A DNA stretch of 64,000 bases from JAFEDN01 sp963818985. GTDB taxonomy: Bacteria; Pseudomonadota; Gammaproteobacteria; Coxiellales; Coxiellaceae. Positions 35,600-44,456 of the stretch are shown piece by piece; within the stretch, counting starts at the first letter, position 1; each line of letters begins with the position of its first letter. Below the pieces are notes generated by a model, which was not told the DNA's origin, did no database searches, and saw only the letters and a program-made list of their open reading frames with translations. Location of the stretch: NCBI GenBank assembly GCA_963818985.1, contig CAWFUJ010000007.1:124001-188000 (forward strand), given 5' to 3'. Position numbers and translations under genes: made by a program.

Positions 35600-36895
35600 C
35601 TGAAGTATCCCCACGAAAAGAAGTGACATTGAAATGAAAATTTATTAAAAAGGAGGAATTAATTTTGCTATAAGGATATTCAAGATGTCGGTTAACGAAC
35701 TGTTATTTTTTCATTTGGAAGAATGCTGTCCAGAGATACACGCTAAAAGACTGCAAGCGGTGATGGATGTAGCGACTGGGATACAACATAGCCGGAGGCT
35801 GTCGATTGCGGGTATTGGAAGACATTTAGACAGTGAAACTCAACTTAAGCACCGAATCAAGAAAGTGGATCGCTTGCTAGGAAATAAACATTTATACGGG
35901 GAATTAGCTGGGATATATAGTGGACTTTCGCAGTATGTTTTTAAATACATCGCCCAGGATAAAGTTTCGCCGGTGGTAATAGATCTTTGTTATTTAAAAG
36001 ATAATCAGGATATTCAGATGCTGAGTGCAGAAGTGGCTACGCAAGGACGAACTATTCCCCTGTACCGAGAAGTATTTGAGAAGGGGGAGCTTAAAGATCG
36101 GGAAAAAGAATTTATATCGAAATTGTCGAGTTGTCTACCGGAAGGACGAGAGGTTTTAATCATCATGGATGCTGGTTTTGGAGACAGTTGGTTTGCCGCC
36201 ATAGAATCCCAACAATGGTATTGGTTGGTGAGAGCCAGAGGTGGCAAGTATGTTAAATTGTCAGAGGAAGGGCAATGGCAAGAAGTCAGTGAATTGTTTC
36301 CTGAGATTGGTATTCGGGCTAAATGTTATGATCAGGCCTATATTACCCAGAGTGAACCTCGACGCTGCCGAGTAATTACTAAAAGAGGATCGGCGGTTAG
36401 TCAAAGAAAAAGGCCAGCTAAATTACCTCGAAATTATCATGGAGCCAATGGAAATTATCAGCGTTTAGCGAAAGAGCCTTGGGTATTAGCGACGAATTTA
36501 CCGAAGGAATATACCACGACCCAAGTTCTCAATGCTTATAAAAAGAGAATGCAAATAGAGGAAAGTTTTAGAGATATCAAAAATACTCGTTATGGATTAG
36601 GAAGTAGACAGATTGAGACCCGGTGTGTTTATAGATGGGGAGTTTTCATGTTACTGGCTGCCATTGTACAGATTACTCTATGGATTATCGGAGTGATTGG
36701 ACACAGCCAGGGATTTCAAAGAGTATTCCAGTCCAATACAGTGAAGGATAGAAAAGTATTTTCGTACTTTTATTTAGGACAATTAATCGTTGAGTTTCAC
36801 AAATTGCATGAACTTATTATTGATTATAAAAATTTGACCACACAAATTGAAACGGAGTTAGCTAGAGTATGGTAAAATTTGTGGGGATACTTCAG
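35600..36895. mobile_element. IS10-like insertion sequence (IS4 family)
   Basis: A 1,296-bp element bounded by perfect inverted ends CTGAAGTATCCCCAC / GTGGGGATACTTCAG. The ends resemble IS10 (CTGATGAATCCCC). It contains one intact transposase gene. No 9-bp direct target duplication is found. Instead both flanks are copies of the same dispersed repeat in opposite orientation, making the flanking sequence an extended inverted repeat. Confidence 0.88.
35685..36875 (+). CDS. IS4-family (IS10-like) transposase
   Basis: A 396-residue DDE transposase. Catalytic residues are visible: D100 in VVIDLCYLKD, D162 in IIMDAGFGD, and E292 within a perfect YREK signature (Y285-x2-R288-x3-E292-x6-K299). Length and ends agree with IS10 (402 residues). 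AAGGA lies 9 bases before the ATG. The reading frame is complete and the terminal repeats are intact, so the element may still be active. Confidence 0.92.
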   Translation: MSVNELLFFHLEECCPEIHAKRLQAVMDVATGIQHSRRLSIAGIGRHLDSETQLKHRIKKVDRLLGNKHLYGELAGIYSGLSQYVFKYIAQDKVSPVVIDLCYLKDNQDIQMLSAEVATQGRTIPLYREVFEKGELKDREKEFISKLSSCLPEGREVLIIMDAGFGDSWFAAIESQQWYWLVRARGGKYVKLSEEGQWQEVSELFPEIGIRAKCYDQAYITQSEPRRCRVITKRGSAVSQRKRPAKLPRNYHGANGNYQRLAKEPWVLATNLPKEYTTTQVLNAYKKRMQIEESFRDIKNTRYGLGSRQIETRCVYRWGVFMLLAAIVQITLWIIGVIGHSQGFQRVFQSNTVKDRKVFSYFYLGQLIVEFHKLHELIIDYKNLTTQIETELARVW

Positions 36896-37046
36896 ATCGC
36901 AAGGGGGAGCTGCGCGAAGCGCTCCCCCTTCATTCCGACCATCGGCTCCGCCGAGCGCAGGATATAAATCAGGAAGAAATTCTCGCTGTACTCAGCGAGA
37001 ATTGCTGTCTCAGCGAGAATTGCTGTCTTAGCGAGAATTACTGTAT
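36896..37046. repeat. Dispersed repeat R2, right flank of the IS, with 18-bp tandem units
   Basis: The inverse orientation of the repeat at 35493: ATCGCAAGGGGGAGC, then CATCGGCTCCGCCGAGCGCAG, then TTCTCGCTGTACTCAGCGAGAA. The distal end is expanded into three 18-bp units (CAGCGAGAATTGCTGTCT at 36993-37010 and 37011-37028, and a variant at 37029-37046). It differs at several bases from the left copy, so the two are separate copies of the family. Confidence 0.85.
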
Positions 37047-37104
37047 TGTCTAGAATTGCTTTGGCTATCAAACTAATCCTGTTTTCATTATTGCAGGAGT
37101 TTTA

Positions 37105-38067
37105 ATGCAGGATTTTACCGTCAGTCATCAACGGTTATATAAGAAGCTATGTAGTGACTTAGGTCCTCAAATTTTAGGTTTTTTATCCGACCCAAACATC
37201 CACGAAATTATGCTCAATCCAAATGGTAAATTATGGATTGATTCTATGCTAAATGGGCAGATTAGCATGGGTCATTTATCATCCGCAAACGCCTATGCGA
37301 TTATCAATTGCATTGCAGGTATTCATGGTTTAGTGATTTCTCAAAATCAACCGCGTATTGAAGCTGAATTACCAAATTTTGAGATCATGCGTGGCGAACG
37401 TTTTACTGCGGCGATACCACCCATAGTTGCTGCACCTTGTTTTACAATTCGAAAACATAGCGACAAAGTTTTTACGCTCGATGATTATGTTAATTCGCAA
37501 CGAATTAGCCAAACACAAGCTAAATTATTAACTCAATTAATTCAAGCAAGAAAAAATATTTTAATCTGTGGTGGACCGGGCTCTGGAAAAACAACAATGA
37601 TCAATGCCCTCATACATGAAGCGGTACAAACCGATGTAACTCAGCGATTTATAATTTTAGAAGATTTACCTGAATTACAATGCACCGCGCCCAATAGCGT
37701 TGCCATGTCCACCAGTGCAACAGTCACTATGCGTGATTTATTACAATCTGCTATGCGAATGCGACCAGATCGTATTTTAATTGGCGAGGTCCGAGGTGCT
37801 GAAGCATTAGATATGCTCAAGGCTTGGAACACCGGTTGTCCTGGGGGGCTCGGCACAATCCATGCCAACAATGCCGAACATGCGGTGCAAAGAATTATAG
37901 ATTTAGTGATGGAAGCAGGTTTAACTAATCCGCCGTTCACTCTTATCCAACATACTGTAGACGCCATTGTTGCAATGCGTCGCGAGCATCAACAAGGTTT
38001 TATAAAAGAAATCGTGACATTAAGAGGTAGAAACCATGAGAAATTCTTATTTGAAATATTGGCTTAG
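37105..38067 (+). CDS. trbB: Type IV secretion ATPase TrbB (VirB11 family)
   Basis: This 320-residue hexameric traffic ATPase opens the trb cluster. It has Walker A ICGGPGSGKTTM (near 152-163), an Asp box ILEDLPELQC, Walker B RPDRILIGEVRG and a His box GLGTIHANNAEHAVQR. The upstream ERFTAAIPPIVAAPCFTIRKH block is typical of TrbB. The gene order that follows (trbC-D-E-J-L-F-G-I) is that of IncP-type Trb systems, where VirB11 comes first. This is why I use trb names. It overlaps trbC by 32 bp. Confidence 0.9.
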   Translation: MQDFTVSHQRLYKKLCSDLGPQILGFLSDPNIHEIMLNPNGKLWIDSMLNGQISMGHLSSANAYAIINCIAGIHGLVISQNQPRIEAELPNFEIMRGERFTAAIPPIVAAPCFTIRKHSDKVFTLDDYVNSQRISQTQAKLLTQLIQARKNILICGGPGSGKTTMINALIHEAVQTDVTQRFIILEDLPELQCTAPNSVAMSTSATVTMRDLLQSAMRMRPDRILIGEVRGAEALDMLKAWNTGCPGGLGTIHANNAEHAVQRIIDLVMEAGLTNPPFTLIQHTVDAIVAMRREHQQGFIKEIVTLRGRNHEKFLFEILA

Positions 38068-38344
38068 CTTCTCATACTGTTTTCTCCAATCTTCATTCGC
38101 AAGTACCACTGGGGGGGAGAATTTACCTTTCGAATCGACATTAGATATTCTGCAAAAATCGATCAGCGGGCCGGTATTAACCTCAATGTCCATTATTATG
38201 GTGGCTGTCACCTGCTTAATGCTGGCATTCGGAGAATGGGGTGATGGATTTAAAAAAATTATTAACATTGTTTTATGGTTGAGCGTCGCCTTTGCGGCAG
38301 TTTCTTTTCTAAATCGTATGTTTGGTGCTGGAGCGGTATTTTAG
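38036..38344 (+). CDS. trbC: Pilin-type T4SS subunit TrbC (VirB2 family)
   Basis: A 102-residue small membrane protein. An N-terminal signal-like segment ends near SSFAST. Two hydrophobic helices follow (VLTSMSIIMVAVTCLMLAFG and IINIVLWLSVAFAAVSFLN) separated by a short polar turn (EWGDGFKK), the standard VirB2/TrbC layout. It would form the pilus or surface filament. The start overlaps trbB by 32 bp. Confidence 0.82.
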   Translation: MRNSYLKYWLSFSYCFLQSSFASTTGGENLPFESTLDILQKSISGPVLTSMSIIMVAVTCLMLAFGEWGDGFKKIINIVLWLSVAFAAVSFLNRMFGAGAVF

Positions 38345-38353
38345 GAAAAAGAT

Positions 38354-38698
38354 ATGATAAAACACAACACTCTCGCTATTTATTATCAATCTTTAAATCG
38401 GCCAATCCTAATGTTGGGTGTTGACAGATCTTTGTTTTTCTTAAATGTAGGATTATGTTTACCCATTGCTTTTTCAGGCCATTTTGTGGTGTTGATGGAT
38501 ATTATTGCCATAACCTGTTTTCTAAGCGGTTATTGCGTGGGACTATTAATTACTCGCGCTGATCCAGACATGCTGGCCTTATATAAACGACATATTCGTT
38601 ATCTAAAATACTATTCAGCGCAGCCCGGAATTCATGCCAAACCCATACTCGTTCGTCCAAGTGTGCCAGTGTATATAGGCCAAAGGGGAATTATTTAA
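38354..38698 (+). CDS. trbD: T4SS protein TrbD (VirB3 family)
   Basis: A 114-residue protein whose start, YYQSLNRPILMLGVDRSLFF, is the characteristic VirB3/TrbD N-terminus (LxRPxLxxGVxR). A hydrophobic hairpin and a basic C-terminal region follow. It is an inner-membrane partner of the VirB4/TrbE ATPase. Its stop overlaps the trbE start by one base. Confidence 0.85.
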   Translation: MIKHNTLAIYYQSLNRPILMLGVDRSLFFLNVGLCLPIAFSGHFVVLMDIIAITCFLSGYCVGLLITRADPDMLALYKRHIRYLKYYSAQPGIHAKPILVRPSVPVYIGQRGII

Positions 38699-41181
38699 TG
38701 AAATGGCGCAATCAAAATCAAGAAGCAAGTTTAGCTGATCTATTAAATTATGCTCACTTCGTTGAAGATGGCATTATTCTCAATAAAGATGGGGCTTTTT
38801 TACAAAGCTTTCAATTTCGCGGAATTGACAGCCATTCTGCTACAAGTAGTGAGTTAGATGAGGCGGCAACTCACTTTAATCGTGCCATGAATAACTTAGA
38901 AGATGGTTGGATGTTGCATGTAGACGAATTAAGAGCCCCAAGTGTCACTTATCCTGAGAAAGGTGCATTTCCGAACGCAATCGCAGCTTTAATTGACGAG
39001 GAACGCAGGCAAAGTTTTGAAGCGGAAGGAATTCATTATGAAAATTTGCAGTTCTTAACTTTAGTTTGGAAATTTCCCTTGCCCATGGTTAAGACCACAC
39101 GTCAATGGTTCGTAGAAGGCTTAACCGCTGATACAGCAACCACTTCATTAACTGATTATTTAAATCGCTTTAAAGAAACGGTTGGCCATTGCCTTGCACT
39201 TTTAAGTAATGCATTAGTATTGACTCGATTGAATAGCTCGCAATTGCTTAGGTACTTAAACACATGTATTAGCGGCGAATTATCACCTATTACCCCTCCC
39301 GCAACTGGCTGTTTTTTAGATGTTGTGCTCGGACGAAAACCATTGTTAGGTGGTTATTTACCACGAATTGGCCATCAACATATTTATGCATTAACCATTA
39401 ATGGCTACTTAAACCAAGCGACTGTGCCAGGTCTTCTTCAAGAAATGGGCACCTATCCACTTATTTATCGTTGGTCTAATAGATTTATAGCACTGAGTGA
39501 ATCCACCACAGAACGTGAAATGAAACGCTATCAAAAAAACTGGAATAATAAGATTAAAGGTTTTGTCGGGGTTTTAAAAGAAACCATTTCTGGAAAACCC
39601 ACCGAAAAAACTAATGTTGATGCACAGCAGATGAGTCATGAGATCACTGGTGCATTAACATTTAATAATAATCATCAAGTGCGATTTGGATATTGGACTA
39701 GTGTGGTTATTTTAATTCATGAACAAATAACTATTTTAGATCAAGCCTGCCAAGCACTGAGCGAATATTTGCAAAAAAATGGCTTTGCTTGCTATCGAGA
39801 AGACGTCAACGCCTTAGATGCCTGGCTTGGATCGATACCCGGGCATGGGAGTTGCAATGCACGCCGTTTATTTATCCATTCGTTCAACTTAGCTCATGTT
39901 TTACCCTTATCTAGTATTTGGTCTGGAGCAGAATTTAGTTCAAAATCTTCATTATTACCTGCTTATTCACCACCCGTTTTTTATGCCGCAACAACGGGCA
40001 AGACTCCTTTTAGATTCCATTTAGATGTCAGCGATGTCGGTCATCAAGTTGTTTTAGGGCCCACCGGCTCGGGAAAATCCACCTATTTAGATTTCTTGGT
40101 CGCTCAATTTTTACGATATGATCATGCTAAAGTTTTTATATTTGATAAAGATTTATCTCATCAAGCTTTAACAGCAGCTTTAGGGGGCCATCATTATTAT
40201 CTTGGCCAAGGACAACAAGCTTGCTTCAGTCCCCTTGCCGATCTCTCAACAGAAAGTTTACAAACTCGCGCTTGTCAATTTATTGAAAAATTAATTTTAT
40301 TACAAAATGTAAAAATGGAGCCTCGCATTCGGTCTGCTATCCATACTGCCATTCTGGCTCTGGCAGATTCAACTCAAATGAATCATCGAAATTTGACAGT
40401 ATTCAGCGCACTTGTTCAAGACAATTGTGTACGGGATGCTCTACAGTTTTACACTCTGTCTGGCGCAATGAAGCTATTAGATGCCAATGAAGATCAGCTG
40501 AAAATCGGTTATTTACAAACATTTGAAATGAATTGGTTATTAAACCAATCCGTCGATATTTATTTACCCATTCTTTTTTATATTTTTGATCAAATTGAAT
40601 CGGGGTTGGAAAGCGATAAGGGCGTTAGACCCACCTTGATAATTCTCGAAGAAGCATGGCTATACATTTCACATCCCCTATTCGCCCAAAAACTAAAAGA
40701 TTGGTTGAAAACCTTAAGAAAGAAAAATGCACGGGTCGTATTTGCCACTCAATCATTGACTGATTTGTATGATCCAAGCCAAGGTACTTTGAATTCAATA
40801 ACCGCCGCCATCCTCGAGTCCTGCCCTACTAAAATCTTTTTGCCTAATCCGAGATTAGAAAAAGAAATCGAATCGTTATATAAAAAGATCGGTCTGAATG
40901 AGCGACAAATTGCAATTATTTCTCAAGGCTCAATACCCAAACGCCATTATTATATAGTCACTCCTGAAGGAAATCGTTTAATTGACTTGGGATTGAGTGA
41001 CAGCCAATCTTTGGCGTTAGCTTTTATAGGTTTATCAGCTGAGAAAAGCCAGCAATTACTTTCTTGCCACAAAAATTATGGAGATGAGTGGGTCAGTCAA
41101 TGGTTAAAACATCAAGGACTTGAGAACTGGAATAAATCAGTGCCGTCATTCCGCGGCTTGTCTGCGGGACGGCGGCACTAG
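38698..41181 (+). CDS. trbE: T4SS ATPase TrbE (VirB4 family)
   Basis: An 827-residue VirB4-type ATPase that energises assembly and transport. The N-terminal CagE/TrbE region precedes Walker A VVLGPTGSGKSTYLDF (near residue 455). Walker B-like PTLIILEEAWLYISHPLF and RKKNARVVFATQSLTDLYD follow. The last about 14 residues (SVPSFRGLSAGRRH) are encoded by a GC-rich hairpin repeat at 41139-41179, so the native C-terminus has probably been altered. It is otherwise intact and coupled to trbD. Confidence 0.92.
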   Translation: MKWRNQNQEASLADLLNYAHFVEDGIILNKDGAFLQSFQFRGIDSHSATSSELDEAATHFNRAMNNLEDGWMLHVDELRAPSVTYPEKGAFPNAIAALIDEERRQSFEAEGIHYENLQFLTLVWKFPLPMVKTTRQWFVEGLTADTATTSLTDYLNRFKETVGHCLALLSNALVLTRLNSSQLLRYLNTCISGELSPITPPATGCFLDVVLGRKPLLGGYLPRIGHQHIYALTINGYLNQATVPGLLQEMGTYPLIYRWSNRFIALSESTTEREMKRYQKNWNNKIKGFVGVLKETISGKPTEKTNVDAQQMSHEITGALTFNNNHQVRFGYWTSVVILIHEQITILDQACQALSEYLQKNGFACYREDVNALDAWLGSIPGHGSCNARRLFIHSFNLAHVLPLSSIWSGAEFSSKSSLLPAYSPPVFYAATTGKTPFRFHLDVSDVGHQVVLGPTGSGKSTYLDFLVAQFLRYDHAKVFIFDKDLSHQALTAALGGHHYYLGQGQQACFSPLADLSTESLQTRACQFIEKLILLQNVKMEPRIRSAIHTAILALADSTQMNHRNLTVFSALVQDNCVRDALQFYTLSGAMKLLDANEDQLKIGYLQTFEMNWLLNQSVDIYLPILFYIFDQIESGLESDKGVRPTLIILEEAWLYISHPLFAQKLKDWLKTLRKKNARVVFATQSLTDLYDPSQGTLNSITAAILESCPTKIFLPNPRLEKEIESLYKKIGLNERQIAIISQGSIPKRHYYIVTPEGNRLIDLGLSDSQSLALAFIGLSAEKSQQLLSCHKNYGDEWVSQWLKHQGLENWNKSVPSFRGLSAGRRH
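41139..41179. repeat. GC-rich hairpin inside the trbE 3' end
   Basis: AGTGCCGTC and GGCGGCACT arms enclose CCGCGGCTTGTCTGCGGG. The hairpin spans the last codons of trbE, stops two bases before the end of the TAG, and separates trbE from trbJ. It looks like a dispersed palindromic element inserted at the gene end. Confidence 0.7.
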
Positions 41182-41197
41182 GGTTAAGAAAAAATCT

Positions 41198-41929
41198 ATG
41201 AGATACAAACTTATTTTATTAATCGCCGCTATCTTCCCAATCAATTTAGCTTCCGCAATTATTCCAGGACAAATAGTTTATGATCCAACCCTAGATTGGG
41301 ATATCATTCAAACATTTGCTTATTTTGAAACTGAAATTACCGATTTAGAAAATCAATTGATAGTTCTGGATAAACAATTAGATGCGCTGAAACAATTGTC
41401 TTCTGATAATTACCAATGGAGCGATACCAGTGCATTGATCAACCAATTGGGAGAAACACTGAACCAATCCACTGCGTTGTCTTATGCTGCGAGAGATGTC
41501 GATGAACGATTCCATGAATTATTTCCAGGTTATGTTTCCATGGATAATTATAACGATCAATATAAAAAAATAACCAGCAGTACCTTAGAGTCCATTAATA
41601 ATGCCTTACTTAATCTAGGGATGAGCTCGGCCGATTTTACCAACGAAACATCCCGCTTAAAACTTTTGCAAAAATATTCGCAAAATGTTATCGGCCAAAC
41701 ACAAGCCATTCAAGTGGCCAATCAAATTGCCTCAGAAGAAATATCACAACTACAATTAATAAGGCAAACGTTGATGGTTCAAGCCAATTCTCAAGCATTA
41801 TTTTATGCTCAACAAATTCAGAAAGAAGCCAGCGCCACTGCTGAGCTCAATGAGCTAATCTCTCATGGCAATTCCAATACCACCGGCGTGCTTGATCAAC
41901 ATCCTTTAAATAACCCTAATTACCGATAG
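41198..41929 (+). CDS. trbJ: T4SS protein TrbJ (VirB5 family)
   Basis: The long frame starts at 41120 inside trbE. The ATG at 41198 begins directly with a signal peptide (MRYKLILLIAAIFPINLASA) and is chosen, giving 243 residues. The mature start IIPGQIVYDPTLDWDIIQT has the 'VYDPT' pattern common to TrbJ. The rest is helical with long coiled segments and few aromatic residues, as expected for the VirB5/TrbJ minor pilus-tip protein. Identification rests on pattern and operon position. Confidence 0.82.
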   Translation: MRYKLILLIAAIFPINLASAIIPGQIVYDPTLDWDIIQTFAYFETEITDLENQLIVLDKQLDALKQLSSDNYQWSDTSALINQLGETLNQSTALSYAARDVDERFHELFPGYVSMDNYNDQYKKITSSTLESINNALLNLGMSSADFTNETSRLKLLQKYSQNVIGQTQAIQVANQIASEEISQLQLIRQTLMVQANSQALFYAQQIQKEASATAELNELISHGNSNTTGVLDQHPLNNPNYR

Positions 41930-41937
41930 ATATAAAT

Positions 41938-42846
41938 ATGAATGAAACAGATTTAATTACCGCAACCATTAATAACTACACGCAGATTTTTTCTGGATAT
42001 GCTTCTCAATTCTTACGTTGGGGTAAGTGGCTGTTTAATGGATTCGGTATTATTGCCATTGCCTGGATGTGTTTATGGCAAGCTTTCGATAAAAAATCTC
42101 TCACAGAAGCCATGGCAAGTTTTCTTAAAGAATTCTTTACCATCGCCTTTTTTTATACGGTTATGATCAATACGGTTCCATGGTTGTCATCAATCGTTAC
42201 TACGACTCAATCAATGAGCTTGCAATTAACACATCATCTCGTCGATCCAGCCTCTATTGTTCTACAGGGACTCACTATCGCTAATAAAATTTTAGCGCCG
42301 ATTAAAAATTCCGGGCTTGTTAATCTTAGTATTGGATCTCTGCTGGTCACCAGTGCATATGTGATTACTTTAACTGCATTTATAGCGGTTGCAATTAACT
42401 TAGCAATCACATATTTAATAACAACTTTTTTTATTTCCATATCGGCCTTAACATTGGCATTTGGTACATTTAGTTTTAGCCGCACAATTGCACGACGTAC
42501 AATTGATGTGGTTATTAGCCATAGCTTTAAGCTTTTGGCGTTGTATTTAGTAATAGACTCAGGCTCAATAGTTTTTTCGCAAATTTCCGCGCTTTTTTCC
42601 ACTGATAAACTCGATAGTTTCGATATTTATGCTTGGTCAGTGGCTGCTTCATTATTATTTTGGCAAGCTGCTAAAAAAATTCCTCAACAGACGCTGCAAT
42701 TATTTATTGATTATTTTCAACAAAATCATGCATCGCATTCTTCTTCAATAGCAACTGGCTCTGTTACCAATCAATCGTCTTCAACGATTTTAACTATTCA
42801 GCCTGTAAAACCTGTTCCTGCTCACTTTGATAAGAGATCAATATGA
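41938..42846 (+). CDS. trbL: T4SS protein TrbL (VirB6 family)
   Basis: A 302-residue polytopic inner-membrane protein with about six hydrophobic segments between residues 25 and 245 and a polar Ser/Thr-rich tail. It is short for TrbL, whose IncP members exceed 500 residues, mainly because the long C-terminal soluble part is missing. It would form the central channel. Its stop overlaps the trbF start (ATGA). Confidence 0.82.
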   Translation: MNETDLITATINNYTQIFSGYASQFLRWGKWLFNGFGIIAIAWMCLWQAFDKKSLTEAMASFLKEFFTIAFFYTVMINTVPWLSSIVTTTQSMSLQLTHHLVDPASIVLQGLTIANKILAPIKNSGLVNLSIGSLLVTSAYVITLTAFIAVAINLAITYLITTFFISISALTLAFGTFSFSRTIARRTIDVVISHSFKLLALYLVIDSGSIVFSQISALFSTDKLDSFDIYAWSVAASLLFWQAAKKIPQQTLQLFIDYFQQNHASHSSSIATGSVTNQSSSTILTIQPVKPVPAHFDKRSI

Positions 42847-43523
42847 AATATTTTAAAAAAAATTGTCATTCTGAAAATCCTTATATCAGTGGTGAAATTG
42901 GTCGGAGCGAATGGAATGATCGCTATCACAACTTAGCAACTGCAAGGCGCAATTGGCAATGGGCATTTTGGGCATGTCTGTTAGTGGTAATTATACAAGC
43001 TATTTTCATGGGTAAAATGGCCTTGCGTTCTTCAATACAGCCATTTATTGTGGAAACCAGTCAAGGGATGCCCTACTCAATACATTCTACCCACCCCACT
43101 TCTGCGCACGATCCACAAGTGGTTAATTATGCTCTCAATCAATTTATTATCAATGCACGTTCTTTGATTCATGATACCGCTGCAGAAAAAAATATGCTAA
43201 ACAAGGTTTACGCGTATTCTGCAGGAAAAACCAAATCATTTTTACATGAATATTATGCTGCAAATGACCCATTTAAATCGGCCAATCAATTTTCTATCAA
43301 CGTCCAGATTGTTAACTCAATGCCTATCAGCAAAAACACTTGGCAAATAACTTGGGATGAAAGCAAAACTGATTTAATCAATGGCAAGTTAATAGAAAAA
43401 AATCGATGGATGGCCCAATTACATTTTGAGTTTGGCTCAGTGAATTCGCATTTTTTGACAGATAATCCATTTGGAATATATGTCACTGACTTGATGTGGT
43501 CACAAAGCCAAAATCATGAATAA
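42843..43523 (+). CDS. trbF: T4SS protein TrbF (VirB8 family)
   Basis: A 226-residue bitopic protein. A short cytoplasmic part with NPYISGEIGRSEWNDRYHNL (TrbF: NPYxxxRxxWNERY) is followed by one membrane helix (about 38-58). A periplasmic NTF2-like domain then contains NTWQITWDES and NPFGIYVTDLMW. It nucleates the inner-membrane complex. It starts within the trbL stop. Confidence 0.88.
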   Translation: MKYFKKNCHSENPYISGEIGRSEWNDRYHNLATARRNWQWAFWACLLVVIIQAIFMGKMALRSSIQPFIVETSQGMPYSIHSTHPTSAHDPQVVNYALNQFIINARSLIHDTAAEKNMLNKVYAYSAGKTKSFLHEYYAANDPFKSANQFSINVQIVNSMPISKNTWQITWDESKTDLINGKLIEKNRWMAQLHFEFGSVNSHFLTDNPFGIYVTDLMWSQSQNHE

Positions 43524-43532
43524 CGTCTCGCT

Positions 43533-44456
43533 ATGTTTTTAAAAATGAGGTTGATTATGTTTTTGATTTTAATTTTTTTAGTGCTGTTATTGTCGGGGTG
43601 TACCAAATCGCCACCTGTTATTGAAGCACAACTTGTCTCTGCGAATCGTATTATTGAGAAAACAGTCACACTTCCGCCACCAGAACTATCGATGGCATAT
43701 CGTCTGGAAAACAATCACAACCCTGCATTGCTTCATGCTTATCAAGAGTATCTTAAAACTGGAATTACTAAAACCATAGAAACTGATCAATTTGTTCAGT
43801 TTCCTTATAATTCTGGCTCACAGCCTATCATTGCTGCTAATGTTTTGGAATTGACTGTGGTGTCGTTAGAACCTGGAGAACAGGTAACGAGCGTCAGTTG
43901 TGGCGATCCAAGTCGATGGTCATTCTCTTTAGCGTATTCGGGATCCAATAAAACTCGCCAAGCACATGTCATGCTTAAGCCAGCTAAAGCGAATATCAGC
44001 ACTGACTTTTTTATTACTACCGATCGCCGCGCGTACATTTTAAAATTAGTATCTAATTCAAATGGTAAATATGTGCGAGAAGTGCGTTTTTGGTATCCGC
44101 AATTGGTCCAAAACGATTTGGATCACTCACATCGTGATTCGGTGATAACCCAGTTTTCAAAGGTAGAGATCAATCATTTGAATTTTAATTATCAGATAAC
44201 TCCTAATCATCCAATCCCCTCATGGACTCCAATTCGTGTGTTTGATGATGGAACGCATACTTACATTCAATTTCCCAATCGAATTAACAGTAGTGATTTA
44301 CCGGTTTTGTTTGTAAAAAATGCGAATACCCAAGAGATTGTTAATTATAGATTTAAAAATCCCTATTTTGTCGTCGATAAGATTTTTAGAAATGCAGAAT
44401 TAATATCTGGTATTGGGCGACAACAACAGCGAGTAATGATTTGGAATAAATTATGA
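43533..44456 (+). CDS. trbG: T4SS outer-membrane lipoprotein-like TrbG (VirB9 family)
   Basis: This 307-residue protein begins with a lipoprotein signal; the lipobox LLLSGC places Cys at residue 23. The VirB9/TrbG domains follow, with VLELTVVSLEPGEQVTSVSCGDPSRW, VMLKPAKANISTDFFITTDRR and the C-terminal FDDGTHTYIQFPNRI block that contacts VirB10. Several in-frame Met codons precede the signal, so the exact start is uncertain. In IncP plasmids a separate trbH lipoprotein lies next to trbG. Here no trbH is seen, and the lipobox in TrbG may replace it. Confidence 0.85.
   Translation: MFLKMRLIMFLILIFLVLLLSGCTKSPPVIEAQLVSANRIIEKTVTLPPPELSMAYRLENNHNPALLHAYQEYLKTGITKTIETDQFVQFPYNSGSQPIIAANVLELTVVSLEPGEQVTSVSCGDPSRWSFSLAYSGSNKTRQAHVMLKPAKANISTDFFITTDRRAYILKLVSNSNGKYVREVRFWYPQLVQNDLDHSHRDSVITQFSKVEINHLNFNYQITPNHPIPSWTPIRVFDDGTHTYIQFPNRINSSDLPVLFVKNANTQEIVNYRFKNPYFVVDKIFRNAELISGIGRQQQRVMIWNKL

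Noticed and set aside
35600..36895. Simple IS insertion with a 9-bp direct duplication
   Set aside because: The bases next to both ends are complementary (CCTTGCGAT / ATCGCAAGG), not directly repeated.
36993..37046. Possible CRISPR array
   Set aside because: Units of 18 bp are directly adjacent with no spacers, and they belong to a dispersed repeat.
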